NCBI GenBank assembly: GCA_019009955.1
Contig: CM032230.1
Span: 31,199,501 to 31,263,500, forward strand
Direction: 5' to 3'
From: Riptortus pedestris
Lineage: Eukaryota; Arthropoda; Insecta; Hemiptera; Alydidae
DNA length: 64,000 nt
A model generated the notes under the pieces. The model saw nothing but the letters and a program-made list of their open reading frames with translations. It was not told the DNA's origin and made no database searches. Below, piece after piece: positions 1-12,043 of this stretch (within the stretch, counting starts at the first letter, position 1; each line of letters begins with the position of its first letter). Made by a program: the position numbers and the translations under genes.

Positions 1-206
1 AAACAAATACCATAAAAACGTTGTACAATATGTCATTTAATTAAAAAAATTTAGAAAATATATGTACATGTCGATGGTCAAGAGTTAAAACATACAACAG
101 ATTAAAGAACAGTGAAGGAAAGAGGCGTTTTTTCTTACCTGAGATAACTTATTGTTCTTCTAAATCTTTTACTCGGGATTTGGGCTGGCTGGTGGGGGTC
201 CGTTAT

Positions 207-372
207 CAACGGAAGGATATGAAGATGAAAAGGGAGTCTCGCCGGAGATGTCGGCTGAATAGGGACCAACTCTAGAGCACTGAAGATGTGACGGTTCACC
301 CCGAAAGTGCTCTGCTTTTAATAAAAGAAGTATTAAGAGTGGAGGGGTTTTGACCTTGTTATCCTTCCGTTG
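207..372 (+). mobile_element. 166-bp inverted-repeat unit with hammerhead-like core
   Basis: CAACGGAAGGATA at 207-219 is repeated inverted as TATCCTTCCGTTG at 360-372. Between them lies a hammerhead-like core (280-306) followed by TTTTAATAAA. Size, end structure and internal order resemble the unit at 8238-8413, so the two look like diverged members of one family. No clear target-site duplication was seen. Confidence 0.45.
274..318 (+). ncRNA. Hammerhead-ribozyme-like motif (degenerate helix II)
   Basis: Core CTGAAGA at 280-286 and GAAA at 303-306. AGAGCA just before the core can pair with TGCTTT from 313 to form helix I. AGTGCTC at 306-312 gives a minimal helix III ending in the expected U-C cleavage position. 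Helix II is imperfect (GTGA/TCAC with slipped bases), so activity is doubtful. Confidence 0.35.
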
Positions 373-469
373 TTTAAAATCTTTTAGTTCACTTCTCACG
401 CGTTCGTCTAAAAAAAGTTAAAGTTTGCCTTACAGTCTCGAGTTGTTCCCAAGACGCATATTTCAAGAA

Positions 470-545
470 GTCCCCGTGGCTCACGGGATAACGCTTTATT
501 TTTCTAACCGGAAATCTTGAGATCGAATCTCGCCCGGAGTGACTA
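470..545 (+). repeat. tRNA-like sequence / tRNA-derived SINE head
   Basis: GTGGCTCACGGGATAACGC resembles a D-arm/A-box, and GAGATCGAATCTC resembles a T-arm/B-box at tRNA-like spacing. Acceptor-stem pairing is poor and a functional anticodon stem is unclear, so this is more likely a SINE head or tRNA pseudogene than a tRNA gene. Confidence 0.4.
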
Positions 546-1076
546 TTTTTTTCTGGATTTTTTTTGCTTCTAGGGCGTTTATTTAATATTAATAAAAAAA
601 TAAATAAAAAGTTAGCTCAAATACAAATTTCAATTCCAATTCTAGGTCATGGCCTATTTAAATAACTACCTAAAACTCTAAATCCATCGTGTGTATATAG
701 TCAATCGAAAGGTATGTGTGTGGGGGTGGGGCACGTGAGTCATACCGTGATACATATGAGTACACGCTATAATAGCTATAATTGTAGTTCTTCATTTCGA
801 ACCTCCATCTTATGAATCAAAATTGCCGAAATCTCCATTATTATACCATCAAGTGACAAGTACCATCATTTTGTCAAAACGTGATTGCCAAGCCTTTTTT
901 ACAATTCCATTTCAACTGATTTATGTGTGACTAAAATTTTAACGGATTACCATATTATATTTTTCAGCTTCTAATGAATCCAGAATTGAGTTTTAATCAA
1001 CCGTTTTTACAATAAGTTACAAATCACATGTCTACCACACATGTATTTTTTTTTTACGTGAGACCCTAACTAAGGG

Positions 1077-1306
1077 ATCAGATTAGCCATGTTAGTTAAA
1101 GCGCTGACCTTAATCTCACATCGTAAACCTAGAGTGGCGAGTTCGATTCTCGCCTGGGCAAAGGAAATTATTTAGTGATGGAATTCATTAAATAACATCC
1201 TAAATCCCACCCTGGCTAGAAAAGGGTGGTGACCTGTAGATAACCCGTCCCAATTAGCCTGAGTTGCAAAAACGTGGACGTTAATAAATAATAATAATAA
1301 TAATAA
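1077..1306 (+). mobile_element. tRNA-derived SINE, full-length copy with 10-bp TSD
   Basis: The head carries TAGCCATGTTAGTTAA (A-box-like) and GAGTTCGATTCTCGCC (B-box). A body with CCACCCTGGCTAGAAAAG and CCCGTCCCAATTAGCC follows, ending in GACGTTAATAAATAATAAT... repeats. It is flanked by TAACTAAGGG at 1067-1076 and 1307-1316. This is the reference copy for the family; other copies are at 5308, 8960, 20794, 31664, 47138, 49006, 50383 and 62435. Confidence 0.85.
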
Positions 1307-2090
1307 TAACTAAGGGGAAAATTCGGAATGATGGCAAGTTATTGTAGCCACCACACATAAAAAGAAATCAACTCTGAATGTACATTAAGCTAGACACCCA
1401 TAGTTGCTGGACTGCATTTTTGATTTGATCGACAAACTCGATAGTTTAGTGTTCTACATTTAGTAGACGTTTTAATGTTTTCTTATTCCAATTATAATTC
1501 ATGGATAAAAATTGGTTTATAACATTCTTAATTTGCCTAATTATAATTAGCCTGTTATTGAGAACTTTAAAACATAGTATGTCTCTTTTTAAGAGTGTTC
1601 TGGTTTTTTGAAGACATTATAAATTTCTCTCTCATAACAAGGCGTTTAAAGTATGCAATGAAAAGCCTCATTATAATAAAGAAATGTTTGTTTTACGTGA
1701 ACAAAGATGAACGACTTTGTTCCCTTTTGTTTGCTTTTTTTCTTTCTCTTCCAAAGTCATAATTAGAACAAATTAAGTTATGATGACAATTGATAATTAA
1801 AAGTAAAAAGTCCCCGATGTTAGATAGGGAATTTTTTTCATTATAATGACTCAACTGTAATTCGACATATTTAATGTGAGGGTGTTAATCCGATGAATTT
1901 AGCAATAAACCCATAAATATCCTTTAATTACTCAGTAGTATAGTATCCCTGGAGCAGTAAAAAAAAATTCTAGGAAGACACATATGACATGCCAAACGAA
2001 CGCAAACTTAATAAAGATAAAGCTCGCACCTGATAACAGCTTCGTTACTGTCATCAGGAGAAGGTGCTGATTTAAACATGTAGAAATAAT

Positions 2091-2985
2091 AAAAGTCCGT
2101 CACGCAGGGGCTGCGTAATTAAGCAGATTTCCCAAGTGCTGGTATAACACATTTGATCTCGTATCACCGCGTATTCTTGGTTTATATGTAAAAAACCGAT
2201 GAGAAGAAGGGGGATGAGGTAACTGAAGGTAGAAACCCAGAATGTACGAATAACTCGCTTTATACTAGAGTTACCAAAAAATGCATAGAACAACAATTGC
2301 AGAAAATCAAAATTTTCACAAGATTGGTTTTATAACATTTTATGATCCGACTCATAATAAAGAAGATATTTTGTATTCTCTAACCCCCACCCCTACCCTC
2401 TGAACGACCACTATTCCAGGCCCGACTTATAACAAATATGATCTTTTGTCTTGACTGAAACGGCTAAATATAGAGAGTATGATATAGATCATATTAACAT
2501 TTTCGAGTAAAGAACGAAAAATCTTAATTGATGACCTCATAACAGGACGTATTTGCAAGTGTCTCGTAAAGTATTTAACATTGGAATGAAGTTGTTCATG
2601 ATATAACAGCTTATATTCAATATGACAAGAGTATAGGAATGGGAGTTTCCTGATGGCCGATAACTAAAATATCGAAATATCTCGGTTAATACTCAATATA
2701 GAGAAAATATGTATATAACAACATTTATAGAACATAAAATTTGCAATAAGATTGAATCTAAAAAAAAATTTTAAATCTGACACATAAAAACGGAAATGTT
2801 TCGAATTTTCATAATTCTCCTCCTTCAAACAGCCCACCCCCTCCCAGTGGTCCCATTTTAGCTGTTAACGAACTTGATGTTCATTTTTACAAAAAATGTT
2901 TAAATATCGAGTTTGGTAACGATCAGACAAAAATTGCTACCACTAGAGCGTTGAAACACACACACACAAATATATATATATATAT

Positions 2986-3037
<52 letters not shown>

Positions 3038-3160
3038 TTTAACTGGCCTCATTTTCGTTATCGCCTCTGTAGGATCAATGAGCATTTGAAGAAATGTTTT
3101 GAAAATCCCATCATGAGTACAACCTCTATAGCTGATTTCCTCTAAGGTAAATATGCTAAA
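2091..3160 (+). mobile_element. HINE/DINE-1-like element, long copy
   Basis: Starts AAAAGTCCGTCACGCAGGGG and ends ATATGCTAAAA after a decayed hairpin. It has the family landmarks GGTTAATACTCAA, ATCGAGTTTGGTAACGATC and AGCGTTG, then a compound microsatellite, then CATTTGAAGAAATG and CATGAGTACAACCTCTATAGCTG. The first half holds a second diverged copy of the internal module, which makes this one of the longest members. Confidence 0.75.
2956..3034. repeat. Compound microsatellite (CA)n(TA)n(GA)n
   Basis: It sits at the exact position where other copies of the element family carry (TA)n, showing that the internal microsatellite changes motif between copies. Confidence 0.95.
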
Positions 3161-4386
3161 ACCCTGAAAATATTATGTGGTATGCCAGGGGGGTGTAGAA
3201 TGGTATACCAAGGCAGAGACGAATACAGGGTGCTTACGTAACCTGAGAATCCATAAGTTTTGAGCTAGTAAAATCATGGAACGCTGAGAAGAAATTCAAT
3301 CACGTAGAGTGGTGGTTAAATAAATACGGTGAGTAAAAGAGATCGCAACAATGAGAGAGTGATGCTGCTTTTGAGAATTGTCAACTATCCTAATTAATAA
3401 CTCGGACGGAGTGAAAATCACCAAATTTTCCGTTAATGTGAGTAAATCTAGAAAACAATGAATATTCTAAGTTGTAAAAATGTGTGATAATCCACTTCCC
3501 TAAGAATATTATTAATCATAGAAGTGTCTTAATATACATAAAATAAAAGTTGCGAATGGATAAAACATGTTCTCAGTAAAACACTTTTGGTGGAATGAAA
3601 TCTCATAAAAGTGAGTTTAGAGAACGTTGACACCAACTTACCCAGCCTCAAACCACCAGACATATTCTCACAACAAAGGCTTTTATATTATTTCATTAGT
3701 AATTTTCCAAGAACCCATTTAAATGAAAGATGTAAGGCACGCACGCCGGGCCATAAAATTTTCATGATGACGCTATTAAAGTTGAAGTTAATAGTTCTTT
3801 GTCTCCATTAACAGCGTCTGAAAATTAGTTTAAAATGGCGGCCGTGGGTTGAGAACGGCGCAGTTTATTCAAGCCAGTAATTGATAAAAGGTTCAAACTA
3901 ACGTTCAAAGTTAACGGCCTAAAATGCAATTACAAGTTACTTTAGTGCACATCCTTTGCGAACATTAAACAACCTCCAAAGCCTTTGAAAAGCCGCGCCA
4001 GATAACAAATTATAAGTATTAATAATGTGCCCGGATAAAGGTACACCATCACAGTCGTCTTATAACAATTTGAGGCTCATGCATTTTTTAAAACAAAGTC
4101 AACTTGACTCTCATCGTTTAAAAGGATTTCATTATTGATATTAGTCATAAAGAGATCTGCCAAATAATTTTCCATGTTTGGCTTCATATATACCTTTTGA
4201 ATAAGATTTAAAAAGCTAAAGTTTAAACATAGTAAGAGATATTCAGGTATTATAAGGAATAGAGCGAATATCATTAAGTAAAACAAAAGGACTAGTCGGG
4301 ATATGATTTTGGAACTTATAAAGAGAAATGTAAATTCGTTACTATTTAGGTTATTATGCGTAGCATCAATACTTGATATACTATTA
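3161..4386. other. Intronic stretch without recognised feature
   Basis: AT-rich sequence. A 114-codon minus-strand open frame at 4077-4421 overlaps the hairpin end of the Helitron at 4387 and has no recognisable domain. Confidence 0.5.
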
Positions 4387-5306
4387 CTAGCTAAAGTACC
4401 AGGCTTCGCCTGGGAAATCAATTGAGGCTAAATGATAATGGTACATTTTTTGGGCTTTACTTTGTACAATATTTTTACATTTTCCCGTCTCAATGCTTAG
4501 GATTTACACCTTAGTCCTGGGATATGTTAATAATAAAAGTATTTGTTATGTACTTAATTCTACAAAATACACAATATTTTCATATTTGCCGTTTCCTGTG
4601 CATGTGTCTTTTTTTTAAATATAACATAATCATAGATTATCATATTATTGTAGTAAAAAATACTGAGATTCATTGATTTCGGTTTAGTCTTTCACGTCTT
4701 ATAACATTGTTGACCCCTTTTGTAGTTTTTCGTGTATACCTCATTCAAACTTCGCTATACGGCATAAATTACTTTAAATAACAAGACAAACAACTTTTGT
4801 TATATGCACATCTGCCAAAAAATGAATGTTACGAAATATCGCGAGTTCGTATTTCAGACCTCCCTTATAAACCCCACTCCTGTTCGTAAATCGAAATTTT
4901 AATATAGCTTATAATCAGAGATGTGTAATACCAAATCACATACGGAGTTTCGTTTAGTTCGGTCGAATCTTTTGTGCCATATAAAATTGTTGTTTTATAG
5001 TTTTTTGCGTATAACTCATTTATACTTCGGTTTACGACAAAAGTGTATTTAACAAAAGTTACTCTAAATAACAAAATAAACAACTTTTATTATGTGCATA
5101 TTAGCCGAAAAACCACCAGGAAACGGAATATCGCTGTTTTTAATTTCAGACCTCCCTTATAACCCCCACTCCTGTTCATCTCAGAGAATATTAATATAGC
5201 CTAAAACCTAACCTTTTTATGTATACGAAGTTTCATAAAATTCGGTTCAGCCATTTACGATTCTATAAACTACATACAGACAATCATTCATTTATATACA
5301 TTTAGA
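4387..5306 (-). mobile_element. Non-autonomous Helitron with internal tandem repeat
   Basis: On the minus strand it begins TCTAAATGTATATAAATG (5306 downward) and ends with the hairpin CCAGGCGAAGCCTGG followed by TACTTTAGCTAG (at 4387). These are the TC and CTAG ends of Helitrons. Flanking bases are A (4386) and T (5307), the expected A|T target. The body contains two diverged tandem units, about 4700-4983 and 4984-5270, each with the landmark TTTCAGACCTCCCTTATAA. No coding capacity was seen. Confidence 0.8.
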
Positions 5307-5307
5307 T

Positions 5308-5524
5308 TATTTATTAACGTCCACTTGTTGCTACTACGGCTAATTGGGACGAGGTACCTACAGGTTACGAAGCTTTTCTAGCCAGGGCATGACTAAGGAT
5401 TCTACTTTATTAGTTCGTCACTTAATAAACTCCGATTGCCCAGGCGGGAATCGAACTCGCTTCTCTAAGTTCGCCATGTGAGATTAAGGTTAACGCTTTA
5501 ACTCACATGGCTAGCCTGAGCCCC
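5308..5524 (-). mobile_element. tRNA-derived SINE
   Basis: The minus strand reads GGGGCTCAGGCTAGCCATGT, then GCGAGTTCGATTCCCGCC (B-box), and ends GTGGACGTTAATAAATA. It abuts the Helitron at 5306, so the Helitron appears to have inserted into the SINE's AT-rich tail. Confidence 0.8.
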
Positions 5525-6727
<1,203 letters not shown>

Positions 6728-7418
6728 GCGCCACTCTCACTCTTTTCCCTGTCTTAGTCTCTAGATGTGATTGCTTTTACTCCAGAAATAGATGTCATAT
6801 GTCCCCTGCCCTCAAGCTACAGCAACTCCACTGATACATTCTTCCATTATTTCTTCCACTTTCCACTAATACAGTTGTACCCCCGAAGTCAAAGAATGTC
6901 TTATGATGGCAAGTTTGAAAATAGCTTTAGATGCTATGACCATACTATTTTTCCTTTGTTGTACGAAGTAAAACAAGTATTTCAATCGGTTCTGATTTAA
7001 ACTGAATTATCCGCTTTGACCCTCTCTGGGCCCATTTAGACTAGTTTCCGTGTGGCATCTGTACATAAATTGATAACTGAAGAACAACTAGCCTTAGACG
7101 TCTAGTTGTGAACCACCACTTTTGATCGAAATCGACTTAGGCAAGCAGGTGAAAATAATGAATTTAGGAAATATAGGAGATTAAAAAAAAACTATAGAAT
7201 CTTTTTTGATTATCAGAATGCATCGTTTTTAAATGAAATAGTTTTGAATCGCTTTTAAATGAAAGGCGACACAACAAAGGTGACATTGAAACAAACTTTT
7301 GTAAATTTAATATCAACCTAGGGCAGGTTTTTAAATTTCTTATACAGGTTTTCCCCTAAGAAAAATTAGATATTCGGTTTCTGGTTACAACGGTCATTAT
7401 AGATGAAGTTAGGTGATT

Positions 7419-7492
<74 letters not shown>

Positions 7493-8237
7493 TTTCTTTG
7501 TAAATTGAACTTGCATTTCTAGACTTTTCAAATGGCTCTTTATTAATTTTCTTCCTACTAACAAAAGGCTTACTGTAATCGGGTACACATACATATAAAT
7601 AGGTTAAATTTTACTTGCCCTAAATAGGTTTAAATGTGGAAACACGCCCGAAAAAAAAGTGTAAAAGAGGCCGACCATCCTAAGGGCTGTATAACTGTTT
7701 TTCTGACTAGTTGCGGCCAAACTAAACCACCATAGACCAGGTGTCGCAATGCAAACCCTATTTCTTGCCACTTCTTCTTCCCTTTGACTTCCTAAATTAA
7801 TTTCATACATGGGTTTTGTGAAATACCGCGCTAGCAAAAAAGTCTTCGCCTTGTTTGGAACAGTTTAAGCTAAAATTGATCATTAACAATTAATACATCA
7901 GTTTGAGATATACATTGCTGACACAAAACAAGAAATTTAACAATTTTACTAATCGTTAACAGAAGTCGGCTCAACTTTGTACCAACCATGCCTTACTTTT
8001 TTGCCAAAATATGTAATATGATCTTGTTTATTTTATCGAAGCTATAAACTAACTAGTAATTTATTCACATGAATGAGAGGCCTATCGTGTACTTTTATAA
8101 ATATGGGAATTGATTTTAAATACACACTATTCTCTACAATTTTTCTACTGTTAGTTATTGATTTCAGGGCTGTGTAGTAATAAATATAAATTCTGAGATG
8201 GTATTCTGGTAGGTGGAAGTTACTTCTAATGTATATA
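6728..8237. other. Intronic stretch with (TA)n tract
   Basis: Contains (TA)n at 7424-7489. No conserved coding segment was recognised on either strand. Confidence 0.5.
7424..7489. repeat. (TA)n microsatellite
   Basis: Uninterrupted TA for 66 bp. The HINE landmarks are absent around it, so it is independent of that family. Confidence 0.95.
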
Positions 8238-8413
8238 GGATGAAAAAATTGTTGGCTACGCTTCCGCCCTGCCCGACGGACCTGGACTGGTCAAAGAGCC
8301 GTCAGGTCAACATCGAAAACCTTCTGGCACTGACGATGATGCACAGCATCGAAAGCGCTCTGCCGTTTTAATAAATTATTATAGCGGAAGCGTAGCAAAC
8401 AATTTTTTCATCC
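8238..8413 (+). mobile_element. 176-bp TIR element carrying a hammerhead-like ribozyme
   Basis: GGATGAAAAAATTGTT...CTTCCGC at the left end is repeated inverted at the right end over about 29 bp with one mismatch. The dinucleotide TA flanks both sides (8236-8237 and 8414-8415), as for Tc1/mariner-type MITEs. The interior is much more GC-rich than the surroundings and holds a hammerhead-like fold at 8325-8365, then TTTTAATAAA. Alternatively it is a Penelope-like 3' fragment caught between inverted partial copies. Confidence 0.7.
8325..8365 (+). ncRNA. Hammerhead-ribozyme-like motif (best-formed in window)
   Basis: Helix I: TGGCA (8325-8329) pairs with TGCCG (8361-8365). Core CTGACGA spans 8330-8336. 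Helix II: GATGC (8338-8342), loop ACA, GCATC (8346-8350), perfect over five pairs. GAAA is at 8351-8354. Helix III is the self-complementary AGC/GCU (8354-8359), followed by C8360 at the expected cleavage position. One unpaired U (8337) separates the core from helix II. Tiny self-complementary helices III are known in hammerheads of Penelope-like elements, where dimers are thought to cleave. Confidence 0.6.
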
Positions 8414-8959
8414 TACAGTCAATAAATATAAAGTTGTATAACATAATATATGTTATATGAAAACAAGTAACTTGGCCTTAAATGAACTATTAATTCATCT
8501 CAATTTTATTTAATACGTACTATGTATTTCAGATAATTATCAATATTATATAAAATGAATTTAATTTCAGTATTGGCTATGAATTTAACGCATGGCGAGT
8601 ACACCCACTGCTCAGTAAATTACCTTCGAAAATAGATTTCACGTAATTTAATTTTCATTATCTAGTTATGAATGGAATATTCAGTTATATCGCCTCTCTG
8701 ACTCGATGTAATTGGAGTATTAAAGGCAATTACTCATAGCAAATGCATAATAAAGTTAATTAAATTAAATTTGCTTGCACTGATTATTAATTATGTATGT
8801 TGGTTGGAGAAATACAGGGCAAAGTACAACGCCATCATTTGTATAAAATCATATAATAATCACACGTTAATAAACTTCTCCTAACCATACCAAATCCTTT
8901 TTGGTTTTAAATCGATGTCCATTAATTTTTTGCAATAAATTATAATATTATCGTTATAA

Positions 8960-9155
8960 TTAACGTAGTTTGCTACTATGGCTAATTAGGGCGGGCTATC
9001 TACAGGTTAAATTCCATTTCTTGCCAGGGTGGGGAATAAAGATTTTATTTTTTCGTCGCTATATAATCCCTATAGCTCAAACGGGAAACGAACTCGCCAT
9101 CCACGGTGAGATTAAGGCCAATGGTTTAATTCTCATGCTAACCTCAACCCTCGAA
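8960..9155 (-). mobile_element. tRNA-derived SINE, degraded
   Basis: The minus strand keeps GAGTTCGTTTCCCGTTTGAGC (degraded B-box region) and the body segments CACCCTGGCAAGAAATGG and GCCCTAATTAGCCATAGTAG. The 3' tail is lost or heavily mutated. Confidence 0.7.
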
Positions 9156-9816
9156 AAATATAAGAAATGTAAGTTTGGCATATAATGGTAGCGTTAAAAA
9201 AAGTGTATTCCAATAGTGAAGGCGTGTTTAAAGCTAGTGAGTTGATACATAATGTATATCAAATCATTTGTTTAAATAGTGAAAATGCATACAAACTGTC
9301 TCCGTAAAAGTGAGACTAGAACAAATTCTAAAATTTACTAACGAAATGGACCATAGAACAACTCTCAATGAAATTTTAAGACATCGGGGAAGGAAAGGAA
9401 ACCACAAATAGAAAAAAGGAAAGAAAAAATTCCCCCATTTAATAATAAAGCAGTAAATAATTGTTCCCTAGGAAGGGTCCTAAGAAGAAAATTATAGGAG
9501 GTCTGAAATACATATATAGGAAAATACCCCTAGCAATGTATGCTTTACAAACAAACGGCTTATACAAAACAAGCATATCGGTATGGCCACTGAAGAATGA
9601 GAAGTACTCTTCAGTGAAGTACTCTTCAGACCAATGAGAGATTATATTCCTCTTTTCGAATGAGAGTACTGCTCTTCACAAAAGAGAATACAATCGATTA
9701 GAAGCAAAGCATAATGTTAGTGATGGCTGGAGCACAATAATTAGAACGAGTATGACTGAAAAGAGAAGAAAATAAAAATATACCCCTCTTCCTCAATTGA
9801 CCAATAAAAATATAAA
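9156..9816. other. Intronic stretch with a short local duplication
   Basis: GAAGTACTCTTCAG occurs twice in tandem near 9600-9630, with partly complementary copies nearby that could form a small hairpin. Nothing else was recognised. Confidence 0.45.
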
Positions 9817-10535
9817 AAAGTCCATCAAGCAGGGGTTCGTATACTATACAGGTTTCCCACTTGAAATTCCGCAATAGATAAATCTACATACTGGTAACAC
9901 TTAACAACACCGTGAATATTAAGTGAATAAATGCAAATGTTAATGTTAAATCGTTCAGCCAATTTTAATAACCTCCCAACGGAAAGCGTCGGAATTGTAA
10001 ACAAACCTCTCAGTGGTGAACAGATAGATAAAATATTCTTCACCGGAAAGAAAAAGAATTACTGAAATATATCTCAATATAACATATTAATTTTATTGAG
10101 AACTATTTACTATGTATTGTAATTTATAATGAACCAGAATCATTTTTATCTCAATCCCTCAAATTTTAGTAATCAAAAAACTTAGATGGGGGTGGGGATC
10201 AACAGAACATATTTGCATGTAACTCGTATTATAAAGGTCTCTTGAAAACAATATTTGGTATTTAAGCTTCGAATAACGTGGATGGCAAAGAACAGAGTAT
10301 TGTTTATGTGACATGAATAGAAGTGGGGGTTAACTTATGGCTGAAAACTGAAAAAATGCAAATATCTCGGTTACTATTCATGATAGAGAAAAAATGTTAT
10401 AACAATATTTATAGCCATTTAACATTGGTTATATTCAATTTTTTGATCCGGCGTATAGTAGCGGAGATATTTCATTTTTTCGATGATCCTCCCCTTTGTA
10501 CCCCTGGTCCGATTTCAGCCATTAAAGCTAATCTC
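9817..10535 (+). mobile_element. HINE/DINE-1-like element, right end missing
   Basis: Starts AAAAAAGTCCATCAAGCAGGG and carries AAATGCAAATATCTCGGTTA and CCTGGTCCGATTTCAGCCATTAA. It breaks off before the microsatellite and terminal hairpin. It lies about 200 bp upstream of the FN3 exon. Confidence 0.65.
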
Positions 10536-10746
10536 AAATAGATAAAGGGAAATTCGCAGTTTGTCTTCATATCCCCCACAAATAAAAATCCCTCCAATTT
10601 ATCATGAACATGACATACAAAATTAAACAAAAAAATAATTTTGATTCTGGATCTAGGTGATTGGTAATAGTACACGTTCTTTTCTAAACAAAATTTGCTA
10701 AAAATTGATTTATTTTTTATTTTCATGTTTGCTTTCTTTTGTGTAG

Positions 10747-10934
10747 GAGCTCCACACCCAGTTGTATTCCGGAGCCAGTCGACAGGTCAGGCAAGAGACA
10801 GCTTCAACATTTCGTGGAGTGTGACTAGCTACAGCCCTATCGAGTCGTACAAGCTGTACTACAGGAAGGCCCACGCAGCATCCAGTCCAACAGAACAGCA
10901 ATCCTCTCCACCGACAAAGAAACCAACCAAAAAG
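10747..10934 (+). CDS. Exon encoding first half of a fibronectin type III domain (klingon/lachesin-like IgSF adhesion protein)
   Basis: This coding exon follows a polypyrimidine tract and the acceptor GTGTAG, and ends at the donor AAG|GTAGGA. It enters in phase 1 and leaves in phase 0, so it gives 62 codons plus two bases of a split Gly codon. The peptide opens GAPHPVVFRSQ and contains SFNISWSV and then YKLYYRK. These are the B-strand Trp and C-strand Tyr residues of an FN3 domain. It ends in a Ser/Pro/Lys-rich loop (SSPTEQQSSPPTKKPTKK) where the intron interrupts the domain. In insect GPI-anchored Ig proteins such as klingon and wrapper relatives, a single FN3 follows the Ig domains and mediates homophilic adhesion at the neuronal surface; that role is inferred from family resemblance. 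The Ig exons would lie upstream, off the window. FN3 identity is strong; the exact orthologue is uncertain. Confidence 0.85.
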
Positions 10935-11000
10935 GTAGGAACACAAGCAGGGGACACGTATTTGGATAGTTTGTCTTGGAGACAAAGGTTTTAAAAAATA

Positions 11001-11090
11001 GCTGGCACCCAGTAGTGAAGTCGTTAAATTACAAAGTTAGATGGCAAGTGTACGCTAAGAGAGAGGGTTCGAATATCAGGAGACGCGAAA
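11001..11090 (+). repeat. tRNA-like / SINE fragment just inside the giant intron
   Basis: GGCACCCAGTAGTGAAGTCG followed by a B-box-like GGTTCGAATATCAGG and an AATAAATAAATTATTA tail. It resembles a tRNA-derived SINE distinct from the main family; only one copy was noticed. Confidence 0.35.
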
Positions 11091-11286
11091 ATCTTTTTCT
11101 CTCAGATACAAAATAAATAAATTATTACTTCAGCTTCCTAATAAGTGGCCCAGGAGCATATCTCAGGGGCTGAGAATGAGCTGTGAATTTACTGATTGTG
11201 TCCAAAACCCAAGAAAACTAAAATTAAAATAAAACGATCACGACACTGAAAATTCGTGAAGATAGGACACTTTTGAGCCAAAAATA

Positions 11287-11857
11287 TTAGCAGATTTTCT
11301 CTAAGGGAAATCAGCTATTGAGATCGTACTAAGCACACAATTTTCCAAAAATGTCTTCAAATGTCCATCGATCCTGCCCAGGAGATGACGAAAATAAGGT
11401 CCGTTAACGCTCTACGGTCGTAATTTTCGGTTAATCGTTACCAATATCCGTATTTAGTCGTTTTATTAACAAGTTCGTTAATGGCTGGAATCGAACTAGT
11501 GAGAGGGGGGGGGGGTTAGATGGTGGGAATTTCGAAAATTCAAAATATATCCGTCATATCGAATAAGTATATAGAAACAATTTTATAGCAAATTTAGTGT
11601 TCTATAAATGTTGTTATGGACGTTTTTTTTTATTATCTTCATTAGAATCGCAGATATTTGAATTTTTTAGTTTTCAGCGCTCAGTAAACCCCCACTCCCA
11701 CTGATGTCATATCAACAATAAGTTGTTATTTTATAAAGTACTCCATTTAAGTATGTATTTGAAGCCTAAATACCAAATATTTTTCTCATTGAACTATTAC
11801 GTTTTGAGGTGACGCACGTGGGAAATCTGCTTAGTTAACAGCCCCTGCTTGACGTAC
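11287..11857 (-). mobile_element. HINE/DINE-1-like element (first of a head-to-tail pair)
   Basis: The right end (TTAGCAGATTTTCTCTAAGGG) is at 11287 and the left end (CTGCTTGACGTAC) at 11857. The internal microsatellite is deleted. It joins directly to the next copy through TTTTAG. Confidence 0.75.
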
Positions 11858-11983
11858 TTTTAGCAGATTCCCTTTAAGGGAAATCAGCTATTGAGGTTGT
11901 ACTCATGACGCGATTTTCGAAATTTTTCTTCAAATGTCCATCGATCCTACCCAGGAGATGACGAAATTGAGGTCCGTTCAAAA

Positions 11984-12043
<60 letters not shown>

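Noticed and set aside
470..545. Functional tRNA gene
   Set aside because: Acceptor stem and anticodon arm do not pair convincingly; A/B-box similarity alone fits a SINE or pseudogene.
4077..4421. 114-codon minus-strand frame
   Set aside because: It crosses the Helitron 3' terminus into unrelated flank, has no domain, and its composition is typical of AT-rich noncoding DNA.
10695..10746. Signal-peptide-like run (MLKIDLFFIFMFAFFCV) in frame with the FN3 exon
   Set aside because: It is the polypyrimidine tract before a good AG acceptor; the exon phase requires an upstream exon and FN3 normally follows Ig domains.
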